Positions 1 to 8,959 of a DNA stretch of 64,000 bases are shown here, piece by piece. This DNA comes from Hahella sp. CCB-MM4 (GTDB lineage Bacteria; Pseudomonadota; Gammaproteobacteria; Pseudomonadales; Oleiphilaceae): the NCBI RefSeq assembly GCF_002260525.1, contig NZ_MRYI01000002.1:620001-684000 (forward strand). The letters run 5' to 3'. The notes beneath the pieces were generated by a model. It did not search any database. It saw nothing but the letters and a program-made list of their open reading frames with translations, and was not told the origin of the DNA. The position numbers and the translations under genes are program-made. The number at the start of each line of letters is the position of its first letter. The stretch's first letter is position 1.

Positions 1-687
1 AGATTGGCTGAGAACACCATTATCGTGTTTTCGGGAGATCACGGAGACATGCTGGGAGAACGCAATCTCTGGTACAAAATGTCCTGGTTCGAACGGTCTG
101 CCAGGGTTCCCATGATTGTCCATGCCCCAGCCAAGTTCCGGCCTCATCGGGTGCAGCAGTCAGTCTCCACCATGGATTTACTCCCCACCTTCGCAGCCCT
201 TGCCAATCACGGCACTGAACCGGAGTACGCCATGCCAATCCAGGGAAGAAGCCTGATGCCTCATTTGCAGGAGTCCGGCGGACATGATGAAGTGATCGGA
301 GAATACTTTGGCGAAGGAGCCGTTGCTCCGTTGTTCATGATCCGGCGTGAGCAGTACAAATATATATGCTCTGAACCTGACCCTGAGCAACTATTCAACC
401 TCAAAGAGGATCCACAGGAATTAAACAATCTGGCAGAGGATCCATCCTACGCCACCCTGCTGGAGGAATTCAGACGGGAGGCAACAGGCAGATGGGACAG
501 CCCCCAACTCACCCGTGAGGTTATTCAAAGCCAGAAACGGCGGAGACTGATTTTCTCAGCGTTAACCAAAGGCAACATCGTTTCCTGGGATCATCAACCT
601 ATTTTCAAAGCCAGTGAAATGTACATGCGTAACCACATTGACCTGGATGACCTGGAGAGAAAATCAAGATTCCCGAAAGTCGAGTAA
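1..687 (+). CDS. betC: Choline-sulfatase, C-terminal part (gene starts before the window)
   Basis: This is the C-terminal 228 residues of a sulfatase; the reading frame is open to base 1, so the true start lies upstream. The segment FSGDHGDMLGERNLWYK is the conserved metal-site region of the alkaline-phosphatase/sulfatase fold as found in choline sulfatase. The last 50 residues resemble the C-terminal tail specific to that family. Choline sulfatase hydrolyses choline-O-sulfate to choline and sulfate in the cytoplasm, feeding glycine betaine synthesis or catabolism. The next genes are a choline/betaine-type binding protein and a sulfate-type transporter, which supports the choline-sulfate assignment over a general arylsulfatase. 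The catalytic formylglycine motif (CxPxR) would be in the missing N-terminal part and cannot be checked here. Confidence 0.9.
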   Translation, partial: RLAENTIIVFSGDHGDMLGERNLWYKMSWFERSARVPMIVHAPAKFRPHRVQQSVSTMDLLPTFAALANHGTEPEYAMPIQGRSLMPHLQESGGHDEVIGEYFGEGAVAPLFMIRREQYKYICSEPDPEQLFNLKEDPQELNNLAEDPSYATLLEEFRREATGRWDSPQLTREVIQSQKRRRLIFSALTKGNIVSWDHQPIFKASEMYMRNHIDLDDLERKSRFPKVE

Positions 688-737
688 TCCAACTAATGCC
701 GAAGTTTGCGGCCCAACAATGTATGAGGAGCATCGTT

Positions 738-1697
738 ATGGCAAGACAAAACACAATTAATCCCCCGGGCACCCGCTGCCAACGTCTATTGATGGCGTTT
801 TTACTACTGGTCAGTGTGACTTCCGCCAGTGCAACGGAATGTGGCGAGGTAAGATTTACCGATCCAGGATGGACGGATATCGGCGCCACTAACGGGGTTG
901 TGACGACATTGCTGGAAGGACTCGGCTACAAAACCACGATTACCCTGCTAGGCGTCCCCATTGGATTTGAAAGCCTGAAAAACGGTGAAATAGACATCTT
1001 CATGGGCAACTGGATGCCTGCCCAGCAAAAGTTTATCGATAAATACGGCAACGATATCGACATTATCAAAACCAACCTTGAGGGGGCCAAATTTACATTG
1101 GCTGTACCCACTTATGCCTACCAGGCAGGAGTGACAGATTTTGCAGACCTGGCAGCCCATTCAAAGCAGTTTGACCATAAAATCTACGGCATCGAGCCCG
1201 GCGCACCGGCCAACCAAAAGCTCCAGACCATGATTGATCAAGGCGATTTTGGCCTCAAGGGATGGAAAGTGGTAGAGTCCGGTGAACAAGCCATGCTCAG
1301 CCAGGTTTCCCGAACGGTCAAACGCGATAAATATATTGTCTTCCTGGCCTGGGAGCCTCACCCAATGAATGTAAACTACGATATTCGCTACCTGACTGGC
1401 GGAGACAAATACTTCGGGCCCAATCTCGGCGGCGCTACCGTGTACACGGTAACGCGCAAGGGATTCAGCCAGGAATGTCCTAATGTGGGCAATTTACTGA
1501 ATAACCTGCAGTTCAGCCTGACCATGGAAAATGAGATTATCGGTGCTGTGCTGAACGATGGGAAGAAACCCGCCGACGCCGCCAGTACCTGGTTGGCCAG
1601 CCACCCATCGGTACTGGATGCCTGGCTTCAGAACATTAAAACCATTGATGGAAAGCCAGGTCTGGCTGCCGTAAAAAATCATTTGGGTATCCATTAA
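738..1697 (+). CDS. choX: Periplasmic choline/glycine betaine ABC transporter binding protein (ChoX-like)
   Basis: A 319-residue OpuAC/ChoX-type substrate-binding protein. I place the start at ATG 738 because TGAGGAG lies at 724-730; the frame also has an ATG at 696 without such a site. Residues 1-31 are a signal peptide ending ASA. The mature protein opens TECGEVRFTDPGWTDI, typical of choline-binding proteins. Tryptophans in GNWMPAQ and LAWEPHPMN would form the aromatic box around the quaternary amine. Two cysteines (near the mature N-terminus and in SQECPN) could form a disulfide. No permease or ATPase gene follows, so the protein either works with transporter subunits encoded elsewhere or upstream of the window, or is an orphan receptor. 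It sits close behind choline sulfatase and is probably co-transcribed with it. Confidence 0.85.
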   Translation: MARQNTINPPGTRCQRLLMAFLLLVSVTSASATECGEVRFTDPGWTDIGATNGVVTTLLEGLGYKTTITLLGVPIGFESLKNGEIDIFMGNWMPAQQKFIDKYGNDIDIIKTNLEGAKFTLAVPTYAYQAGVTDFADLAAHSKQFDHKIYGIEPGAPANQKLQTMIDQGDFGLKGWKVVESGEQAMLSQVSRTVKRDKYIVFLAWEPHPMNVNYDIRYLTGGDKYFGPNLGGATVYTVTRKGFSQECPNVGNLLNNLQFSLTMENEIIGAVLNDGKKPADAASTWLASHPSVLDAWLQNIKTIDGKPGLAAVKNHLGIH

Positions 1698-1736
1698 CCC
1701 TTACTGCCAGGAGACGCCCGTGTTGAGCACCGGTCT

Positions 1737-3533
1737 ATGCTGATCAGAACACTTCATCACAGGCTGCCCTGGCTGAAACAACTGGATGCACCGACTCTGC
1801 GAGCAGATATTTTTGCCGCATTGACCGGTGCATCTCTGGCTATCCCCCAAGGTGTTGCCTTTGCCTCTATTGCAGGTCTGCCCCCGGAGTATGGTTTCTA
1901 CTGTGCGCTGGTTGCACCGGTTATTGCCATTCTTCTGGGGTCATCCTGGCACATGGTGTGCGGACCAACCACTGCCATATCGGCGCTCCTGTTCGCCACG
2001 TTGCAGGGTCACTTCATCCCCGGCAGCCCTGAGTTTATTGAAGCGGCAATTACCATCACATTCCTCGCCGGGCTATTGCAATTGGCATTGGGGATCTTGA
2101 AGTTCGGCAGCCTGACCAACTTTGTATCCCATGCAGTCATGGTAGGATTCATTACCGGAGCAGCCTTACTGATAATACTCAGCCAGATCCGCCACCTGCT
2201 TCAGATTAGTTTGCCCCGGCCAGAGCACATTATTGACTTCGCGGGAGGCTTTATTCCCGCACTGATGACCTTCAATTCCTATGCATTGGCCATCGGTCTG
2301 ACCACCTTTGCCTCAGCACTGCTGATCAAACAGCTGGTGCCAAAAGCGCCTCATTATCTTTTAGCTCTATTGTGCGGCTCGATACTGGGCCATTTCCTTG
2401 ATGCCGGCCAGCATGGTGTGGAACTGGTAGGCAGGCTAGAGGGCGTTATTCCACCGTTCAGTATTCCCCATATCTCTCTGGAGCAGGTTAGAGAACTCGC
2501 TCCAGGTTCAATTGCCCTCGCCCTGGTCGGATTATTGGAAGCCGTATCAATTGCACGGGCAATCAGTCTCAAGAGCGGCCAGAAAATCGACGCCAACAAA
2601 GAGTTTATCGGGCAGGCCTGGTCCAATATCGGCGGAAGTTTTCTCTCGTCATACATGAGCTCCGGATCATTCACCCGAAGTGGCGTCAATGTGGAGTCAG
2701 GCGGTCGGACACCGTTCGCTGTTATTCTGATGTCAGTATTCTTATTTTTGATTCTCTTCTTTGTGGCCCCACTGTTTGCACACCTACCCATCCCCGCCAT
2801 GGCCAGCGTCATCATTCTGGTGGGCTGGCGGTTAATCGCTTTCGCTGAACTGCGCCATTACTGGCAGACCAGCAAGGATGAACTTGCGATAGCATTGGTG
2901 ACGCTCACAGGGTGCATAGGAATCAGTCTGGAGTTCGGCTTATATTGCGGCGTGGGATTGTCCATTGCGCTGTTTCTCAACAAAACGGCCAAGCCTTATG
3001 TCAGAGTATTGGCACCGATGAAAACCGCGCAGGGCACTTATTTTCACAATATTCAACGCTTCGGTCTGCCTACCTGCCCCCAGATCAACTTCATCCGGCT
3101 TGATGGTCCGATATATTTCGGATCGGTGGACTTTATCAGTCACCAGCTACAGGAAATCGCAAGCACTTACCCTCTCGCCCATCACTGGGTCTTCCTGTGT
3201 CGAGGTATCTCCAACCTTGATATGCAGGGGGCTCACATGCTGAAAGAGCTATTCCTTCAAAAACAGAAAGAAGGCAAGCAGGTACACCTCGTAATCCGCT
3301 ATGTATGGCAACTGGACCGGTTTCGGAAGTTCGGTCTGCTCGACGTGGTAGGGAGTCATCGGATTTACCCGGGAAAGGGAATTGCCATCAAGCAACTGGT
3401 ACCGATACTTCAGGATGATATATGTGCAGGCTGTTCAAGCCGGATCTTTGATGAATGTTCCGGGAAGCCAAACGAAATATCGCCAGCTTTTCCGTCCAAA
3501 CCGGAAATAACTGGCGATAAGCAGAACAATTAA
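1737..3533 (+). CDS. SulP-family anion transporter with STAS domain
   Basis: A 598-residue SLC26/SulP permease. Residues 1 to about 410 hold the hydrophobic transport domain, including HMVCGPTTAIS and the GLYCGVGLSIALFL end segment. A STAS domain spans roughly 430-550 (FIRLDGPIYFGSVDF, LCRGISNLDMQG). The family moves sulfate, bicarbonate or other anions. Next to choline sulfatase the likely substrate is sulfate released from choline sulfate, or choline sulfate itself; that is inference from position. ATG 1737 is the first in-frame start, but AGGAG at 1709-1713 is about 24 bases upstream, so the initiation site is not certain. The C-terminal tail (DDICAGCSSRIFDEC) carries three cysteines in a short hydrophilic stretch. 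The stop codon lies inside a short tandem repeat (3529-3564). Confidence 0.9.
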   Translation: MLIRTLHHRLPWLKQLDAPTLRADIFAALTGASLAIPQGVAFASIAGLPPEYGFYCALVAPVIAILLGSSWHMVCGPTTAISALLFATLQGHFIPGSPEFIEAAITITFLAGLLQLALGILKFGSLTNFVSHAVMVGFITGAALLIILSQIRHLLQISLPRPEHIIDFAGGFIPALMTFNSYALAIGLTTFASALLIKQLVPKAPHYLLALLCGSILGHFLDAGQHGVELVGRLEGVIPPFSIPHISLEQVRELAPGSIALALVGLLEAVSIARAISLKSGQKIDANKEFIGQAWSNIGGSFLSSYMSSGSFTRSGVNVESGGRTPFAVILMSVFLFLILFFVAPLFAHLPIPAMASVIILVGWRLIAFAELRHYWQTSKDELAIALVTLTGCIGISLEFGLYCGVGLSIALFLNKTAKPYVRVLAPMKTAQGTYFHNIQRFGLPTCPQINFIRLDGPIYFGSVDFISHQLQEIASTYPLAHHWVFLCRGISNLDMQGAHMLKELFLQKQKEGKQVHLVIRYVWQLDRFRKFGLLDVVGSHRIYPGKGIAIKQLVPILQDDICAGCSSRIFDECSGKPNEISPAFPSKPEITGDKQNN

Positions 3534-3564
3534 CAGTTCAGAAACGATTAAAAGTTCAGACAAT
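3529..3564. repeat. Two tandem 18-bp units spanning the SulP stop codon
   Basis: Units 3529-3546 and 3547-3564 both run ATTAAxAGTTCAGA and agree at about 14 of 18 positions. The first unit contains the TAA stop of the SulP gene. A related pair sharing AGTTCAG(G)A and ATTxAAGT is found at the end of the hybrid kinase gene (15985-16018). Confidence 0.6.
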
Positions 3565-3586
3565 GCCTGACTGTATGAGAGGCGGA

Positions 3587-4210
3587 TCAGAGCAGCTTCA
3601 ATTCCCGTGCACGATGAACTGCCTGGGTACGATTGGCAGCACTCAACTCTCGGAAAATCGCAGCGATATGCGCTTTGATGGTACCGGGCGCAATGCTCAG
3701 ATGAACCCCAATCTGCTTGTTCGACATTCCTTCTGCGAGAAGGCTCAGTACTTCCAATTGACGGGGAGTTAAGCTGATATCCTCATTAATGGGTCGATCA
3801 CTCTGCCGACCACTCAATAACTCATGTGGAACGTAGATACCACCGGACATCATTAATTGGATTGCACTGGAAATGACCGCGTTGGAGGAGGACTTGGGAA
3901 CGTAACCCAGTGCTCCCAGCTTGATTGCCTCCTGAATCAGGTGACTTTCCTCGCTGGCGGAAATTACTGCAAAAGGTGTGGAACAGTAGGTCTGTTTAAG
4001 GCGGTTAAGCAACTCCAGACCCTGACTGTCCGGCAGGCTGAGATCCAGCAATACCAGATCGACGGGACCCAAACGGTCAAGCCATTGCCTGACCTCAGCT
4101 CCAGAGGCTGCCTCATAGACTTCCGCATCGGCATACATTCCCTGAATGATCATTTTCAAGCCGCTTCGGAAAATGCCGTGGTCGTCCGTGATAATAAACT
4201 TCGTGCTCAT
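3587..4210 (-). CDS. NarL/LuxR-type response regulator
   Basis: A 207-residue two-component response regulator. The receiver domain (about 1-120) has the acidic pair D9-D10, the phospho-acceptor Asp56 in LVLLDLSLPD and the conserved Lys of YVPKSSS. A LuxR-type helix-turn-helix occupies about 140-205 (LTPRQLEVLSLLAEGMSNKQIG). ATG 4210 is preferred; the frame extends 12 bases further only to a TTG. No histidine kinase adjoins it, so it is an orphan regulator whose signal is unknown. It lies tail-to-tail with the SulP gene and 260 bases downstream of the diguanylate cyclase gene on the same strand. Confidence 0.9.
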   Translation of the reverse strand: MSTKFIITDDHGIFRSGLKMIIQGMYADAEVYEAASGAEVRQWLDRLGPVDLVLLDLSLPDSQGLELLNRLKQTYCSTPFAVISASEESHLIQEAIKLGALGYVPKSSSNAVISSAIQLMMSGGIYVPHELLSGRQSDRPINEDISLTPRQLEVLSLLAEGMSNKQIGVHLSIAPGTIKAHIAAIFRELSAANRTQAVHRARELKLL

Positions 4211-4469
4211 GGTAATTCGCAATCCATCTCAGTGTGGTCTCAAGTGTGCGACCTGACGACCGGAAAAACCATATTTTGCTCTCAAGAACAGTGTTCTCAG
4301 GAGCTACATTGAGTTGCCTAGACAGTCGGTCGATGGGTCACATTCAGTCTGCGCAACGACTGATGCAAAATTAGCCATTCTTCAAAATCAAGCGTCAATA
4401 TGCAACCCGTCAAATGCCCTATATATATCATTTTTACTATACCAAATGGACTAGTCCTTTTGGTATTTT

Positions 4470-6239
4470 TTATACAGAGCCAGCGCTATCAGCCTTTTCA
4501 ACGCGGTTACGACCGTTTAATTTTGCCCGATATAGGGCCTTGTCTGCCATTTCAAAAACGCCGTTGAGGTTGGCATTTCCGGAAAAACCGCAGATTCCGA
4601 TTGAAATGGTAACTTGTACTCTCGCATTACGAAAATGAAAAGGCAACCGGGACACCATCTCTCTAGTTTTTTCCATGACAGTGACAGCAGTTTCCACATC
4701 CGTTTCAGGAAGTAGTATGACGAACTCCTCCCCTCCATAACGGGCAATAAAATCCGTCTTCCGAATCCTGCGGGAGATTTCCTTCCCTATCAGCTGGATA
4801 ACCTTATCTCCAGCGAGGTGGCCATAAGTATCGTTAACCGTTTTAAACTTATCAATATCCACGACGACCAGGGTGAGCGGGTTCTTATAGCGGCGCCAGC
4901 GTTCAAACTCCTGTTGGGCACGCTGTTCGTAGGCCATTCGATTCGGAAGCCCCGTCAGAATATCTGTGATGGCCCTCTGTTGCTCCTCCACCAGTTGCTT
5001 TTGCATATCACGGGATTCCGACTCCAGCTGCCGCAAACGGTGCTGTAGATTTTCAAGCTCCGCATTCAGCCCGGCATCACGCTCCGATTCCTTGTTCATA
5101 AACTGGGTAAGCGTTACCAGGATGGAATCCAGGTTCGTATTCACAGAAAGCTTGAGTTGCTCGACATTCTCCGCTTCATGCATGGATTCCTGCATATGCC
5201 TGACATACCTGCGCACCGCCTCCTGAAGCTCAGAACTGTTTTCCTTCGAGGCTGTCTGGCTGGCCTGACTACTTTCAAAAAAGCTCTGGATACTGACCAA
5301 ACGATCATCCAGTGACTTGAGGAACGATTCAAATTCCTGCTGTCCCCGGCCAAACGCCGCAATGACGAGATTGGCAATGTCGTCCAGGGTAGGAACAAGC
5401 TCATACCAATTCAGACTGCCCGCGATCTTCTGCTGAACTTTTTGCGAATCCGCCTGCATGGAATCAGGCAAGCGCAGGTGCTGGACCAGATGGCTGAGGG
5501 TAGCACTGACATGGTCGGCAATGGCGGAAAATCCAGGCTCAAACTGCTCCCCTGAGACAGGCCGGGGTTCACTCGCAGAAATTTCCAGGGCGTAGGGCTC
5601 AGCGGTCTCGCTCTCTGTATGCGCAACGCTTTCAGCCTCTTCCAGCTCATCGACCCCGGGAATTTCTTCAGATTCCGGTGACAACGTTTTGGCCCCGGGT
5701 GATGAAGCCCCCTGTCCGGCAAACAATCTCCCGAAAAATCCCTGTGATGGAGCAGCGCCGGACTGACCGGCGACTTCCTGTAAGGCATCCCCCAGAAAAC
5801 CTGCATATTCAGATAACAATTTAGGGTAATGTCGAAGATCACTGATTTTGCTATCCAGCTGCTTTCCATAGCGCTTTAGAGCTTTTTTCTGCCCTCTGGG
5901 AAGCTCCAGCTCCAGCAACCGATCCACCAGACTGGAGAAGGCCTGGAGAATGCCTTCAGCTGTCACAGAACGACTCTGGTCCAGCGCAAGGACGGACTTT
6001 TCGACATTGTCCAATGCGCGGTTAAGATCACTGGAAGAGGGGGACTCCTGTCTCAATAAATTCCGCAGCTTGTCGAGATCTGCATCCATTTTGGAATCCA
6101 GACCCTGGGCTGCCAGGCTTACTCTGATCAGCAATCGCTGCAGAGTGTTCATCTGCTCTTTGAAATCAGATTCCTGGCGTTCAATTTCTTCCAGTTTGTC
6201 AAAATACTTATTTTTCCAACGCTCGTTTTCAGAAGTCAT
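4470..6239 (-). CDS. Diguanylate cyclase with long coiled-coil N-terminus
   Basis: A 589-residue protein with a C-terminal GGDEF domain (about 420-580). The active site reads GGEEF. An RKTD motif five residues before it is the usual inhibitory c-di-GMP I-site, so the enzyme should be active and product-inhibited. The 400 residues before it have no membrane segment; they are charged and heptad-rich, with an acidic low-complexity linker around residues 170-235, suggesting a cytoplasmic oligomeric sensor. ATG 6239 is chosen; the frame continues to a TTG at 6260. It is transcribed in the same direction as xerC, 68 bases behind it. In Pseudomonas a HAD hydrolase gene usually follows xerC instead, so this position is unusual. 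Confidence 0.88.
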   Translation of the reverse strand: MTSENERWKNKYFDKLEEIERQESDFKEQMNTLQRLLIRVSLAAQGLDSKMDADLDKLRNLLRQESPSSSDLNRALDNVEKSVLALDQSRSVTAEGILQAFSSLVDRLLELELPRGQKKALKRYGKQLDSKISDLRHYPKLLSEYAGFLGDALQEVAGQSGAAPSQGFFGRLFAGQGASSPGAKTLSPESEEIPGVDELEEAESVAHTESETAEPYALEISASEPRPVSGEQFEPGFSAIADHVSATLSHLVQHLRLPDSMQADSQKVQQKIAGSLNWYELVPTLDDIANLVIAAFGRGQQEFESFLKSLDDRLVSIQSFFESSQASQTASKENSSELQEAVRRYVRHMQESMHEAENVEQLKLSVNTNLDSILVTLTQFMNKESERDAGLNAELENLQHRLRQLESESRDMQKQLVEEQQRAITDILTGLPNRMAYEQRAQQEFERWRRYKNPLTLVVVDIDKFKTVNDTYGHLAGDKVIQLIGKEISRRIRKTDFIARYGGEEFVILLPETDVETAVTVMEKTREMVSRLPFHFRNARVQVTISIGICGFSGNANLNGVFEMADKALYRAKLNGRNRVEKADSAGSV

Positions 6240-6307
6240 AACGCGATGGTATTTCCCCAAAATACAGCTGTTATTGTGATGGGCGACGGCGACGTTTAGT
6301 GCCGTGC

Positions 6308-7237
6308 TCAGTCATCTCCCGACCCGCTTTGGTCCGCCTGCACTTTACCGTTTCTTTTCCGGGCTCGGGGATGCGCACGATCATACACCTGGGCCAGGTG
6401 CTGAAAGTTCAGATGAGTATATATCTGGGTAGTGGCAATATCAGCATGGCCCAGCATTTCCTGCACGGCTCGTAGGTCCCCGCTGGATTCCAATAGATGA
6501 CTGGCAAACGAATGTCGAAACAAGTGGGGATGGAGACGCCCAAAATACCCTCTGACTTGCGCCCACTGCTTCAGGCGCAATTGAATACTGCGATGACTCA
6601 ATCTCTGGCCGTGACGATTGATAAAAACAGCCGTCTCTTCCGCCGACGTCATGTCTCGCCGCACGTCATACCACTGCAGCAAGGCATCCCTGGCAGCAGA
6701 GCCTACCGGAACAATTCGTTGTTTGCGGCCTTTACCAAGTACCCGGGCAATCCCTTCCTCCAGATCCAGGTCCTGCATATCCAGACCTGCCAATTCCGCC
6801 AATCGAATACCGGACGAGTAGAACAGCTCTGCCATGGCCGTATCCCGTGCATCAAGCTCATCTTCCGGCGCTTGATCCAGTAATTGTTTGGCTAGATCAA
6901 CATCCAGGGTCATGGGCAGTTTTTTGGGGGCTTTAGGCGCTGAAAGTCCATTGGCGGGATTGTGCTCAGCCAGGTTTTCACGTATCAGGTAATCGTAAAA
7001 CCGTCGAATGGCGGATAGCCACCGCTGCAGAGATTTACTGGATAGACCCTGACGATGAAACAATGCCAGGGCCTGACGGAGATCTGCCAGTTGCAGTTGC
7101 GGCCAGCTTGAAACTGACCGGTCTTCAGCATAGGAACGCAGACGCTCAAGATCGCGTTGGTAACTGCTGACAGTATGCGGGGAATAGCGGCGCTCATGGC
7201 GGAGATGATCAACATAGGCATCAATCTGCACCTGCAT
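6308..7237 (-). CDS. xerC: Tyrosine recombinase XerC
   Basis: A 309-residue site-specific recombinase that with XerD resolves chromosome dimers at dif. The N-terminal SAM-like core-binding domain (1-90) is followed by the catalytic domain with the full active set: Arg145 (SSGIRLAEL), Lys172 (RKQRIVPV), His238 and Arg241 ([12 protein letters not shown]), His264 (LGHADIATT) and Tyr273 (IYTHL). Length is typical. AGGGG lies seven bases before ATG 7237. It follows the DUF484 gene by 36 bases in the lysA-dapF-DUF484-xerC order found in Pseudomonas, which separates it from XerD, whose gene lies elsewhere. Confidence 0.95.
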   Translation of the reverse strand: MQVQIDAYVDHLRHERRYSPHTVSSYQRDLERLRSYAEDRSVSSWPQLQLADLRQALALFHRQGLSSKSLQRWLSAIRRFYDYLIRENLAEHNPANGLSAPKAPKKLPMTLDVDLAKQLLDQAPEDELDARDTAMAELFYSSGIRLAELAGLDMQDLDLEEGIARVLGKGRKQRIVPVGSAARDALLQWYDVRRDMTSAEETAVFINRHGQRLSHRSIQLRLKQWAQVRGYFGRLHPHLFRHSFASHLLESSGDLRAVQEMLGHADIATTQIYTHLNFQHLAQVYDRAHPRARKRNGKVQADQSGSGDD

Positions 7238-7273
7238 CTTTATCCCCTTTTTATACCCTCTAAGTCGACCAAT

Positions 7274-7993
7274 CTATGAGGAACCAGCGGTTCCTTCCTT
7301 TGCCAGCAGAGGAGGCAGCATTCGGCTCAAAGAGTCGCTGATGTAGGAAAGAAACAATGTGCCCATGCTGCTCTGGAAATAATCGCCTTTACGGCTGCCA
7401 ATACTCAGGACCCCGAGAGTTTCACCATATTGCAGGGGAATCACCGCCGCAGAGGCCACCTCGTTAGCATCTCCTCCAAACAGCATTTCCTTTTTACCGT
7501 CATCCAGGCGTCCACAATAGGCACGGCCACCATCAAGCAGATCCCCCAGGACATCCCGGCTTTTTTCAAGGTCTTGCATGATAATGTTACTGACGGGATA
7601 GCGATTTTTATCTCCGAACAGAATCAGGCTGCAGAAGTCCACATTGAAGTCTGTCAGGAAACTGTCTTCCAGAACAATCACCATTTCATCCAGTGATTGA
7701 GCCTCCAGCAGGTTCATCAGGAGACGTTTGCTCTTCTCAAAGAAACGGTCATTATGGCGGGCAGTTTCAATCAAATCGTATAACTGCCTTTCGTACTTGT
7801 CCCGTTGTTCACGAAACAGTGTGACTTGTCGTTCAACCAGAGAGATGGCACTTCCTGAACGGTGGGGCAGCTTGATTTCACCAAGCAGATATTCATGCTC
7901 CACAAAGAAATCCGGATGAGCACGTAAATAGGCGACCACTTCTTCCGCCGTCAGCTCCCCCTGATCATTGGGGCGTTTTGCCTGATTTTTCAT
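7274..7993 (-). CDS. DUF484 (GAF-like) protein
   Basis: A 239-residue DUF484 protein. It begins with a short helical part (LTAEEVVAYLRAHPDFFVEHEYLL) that is diagnostic of the family, then a coiled coil (SLVERQVTLFREQRDKYERQL). A GAF-like fold fills the rest. DUF484 genes are almost always found between dapF and xerC in gammaproteobacteria, as here. Their biochemical role is not established; a GAF-type ligand or signalling function is inferred from the fold. There is no signal peptide or membrane segment. Confidence 0.92.
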   Translation of the reverse strand: MKNQAKRPNDQGELTAEEVVAYLRAHPDFFVEHEYLLGEIKLPHRSGSAISLVERQVTLFREQRDKYERQLYDLIETARHNDRFFEKSKRLLMNLLEAQSLDEMVIVLEDSFLTDFNVDFCSLILFGDKNRYPVSNIIMQDLEKSRDVLGDLLDGGRAYCGRLDDGKKEMLFGGDANEVASAAVIPLQYGETLGVLSIGSRKGDYFQSSMGTLFLSYISDSLSRMLPPLLAKEGTAGSS

Positions 7994-8105
7994 TCATACT
8001 CCACTATATCTGCTCGGGGAGTCCCCCACCTGCCGATGTTGTTGTCATTTTTGACGCAGGACACCTTCTAGTCGACGAACGACCCAGCCGGTGAACTACC
8101 GATAA

Positions 8106-8139
8106 ATACGAACCTGCGCTATATACGAACCTGGCCTTC
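8106..8139. repeat. 17-bp tandem duplication across the dapF stop codon
   Basis: The 11-mer ATACGAACCTG occurs at 8106-8116 and 8123-8133, a 17-base period. The copies flank and include the dapF stop (complement of 8119-8121), so the end of the coding sequence appears to have been duplicated just past its stop. Confidence 0.55.
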
Positions 8140-8949
8140 AAATACACGGGTTGCCGGGCCAGTCATCATGACTGAATGACCTTCACCTTCCCAACTGATC
8201 TTCAGATTACCACCAGGTAACTTTATTTCCACTTTTTCATCCAGTAGACCCTGCAGAACTCCTGCGACCATGGCTGCACAGGCACCTGTCCCGCAGGCCA
8301 GTGTTTCACCCGCGCCGCGTTCGAACACTCTAAGCTTAGCAAAACGACGGTGAACCACCTGTAAAAAACCAATATTGGCCTTCTCCGGAAACAGTTCATG
8401 GCATTCCAGAGCCCGCCCCAACTTATGAACCGGGGCACGATTGATATCTTCCACCAGCAATACACCGTGGGGGTTCCCCATGGAAACAGCCGCCAGTTCA
8501 TAGGTTCGCTCACCTACTTGAAATGGATATAGCAATCGGCGTTCTGAGAAATTAATGGGGATTTGCGCTGGCTCCAGCCTCGGAACCCCCATATCCACCG
8601 TGACCGTTCCATCCTTGTTGGCCAGCAACTCGATGATGCCGTTCTTGGTCTCTACCCGGATGCTCTTCTTGTTGGTCAGACGGTTATCCCGAACAAACTT
8701 TGCGAAACACCGGGCTCCGTTACCACACTGTTCCACTTCAGAGCCGTCCGCATTGAATATCCGGTAGCGGAAATCAACATCCGGGGTGCCAGGAGGTTCG
8801 ACCAGCAACATCTGGTCAAAACCGATACCGAAATTTCGATCAGCCAGTTTCCGCACTTGATCCGGACGAAAGTGAGCGTGCTGGGATATCAGGTCGACCA
8901 CCATAAAGTCGTTACCCAATCCATGCATCTTGGTGAACTTAACCAGCAT
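8119..8949 (-). CDS. dapF: Diaminopimelate epimerase
   Basis: A 276-residue cofactor-independent racemase that converts LL- to meso-diaminopimelate for lysine and peptidoglycan synthesis. The two catalytic cysteines are Cys75 ([12 protein letters not shown]) and Cys219 ([11 protein letters not shown]). The N-terminal [13 protein letters not shown] is the family signature. ATG 8949 gives the standard start; the frame continues upstream into lysA but without family similarity. The lysA stop codon is about ten bases before this start, so the two are translated from one message. Confidence 0.97.
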   Translation of the reverse strand: MLVKFTKMHGLGNDFMVVDLISQHAHFRPDQVRKLADRNFGIGFDQMLLVEPPGTPDVDFRYRIFNADGSEVEQCGNGARCFAKFVRDNRLTNKKSIRVETKNGIIELLANKDGTVTVDMGVPRLEPAQIPINFSERRLLYPFQVGERTYELAAVSMGNPHGVLLVEDINRAPVHKLGRALECHELFPEKANIGFLQVVHRRFAKLRVFERGAGETLACGTGACAAMVAGVLQGLLDEKVEIKLPGGNLKISWEGEGHSVMMTGPATRVFEGQVRI

Positions 8950-8959
8950 CTGCACCCAC

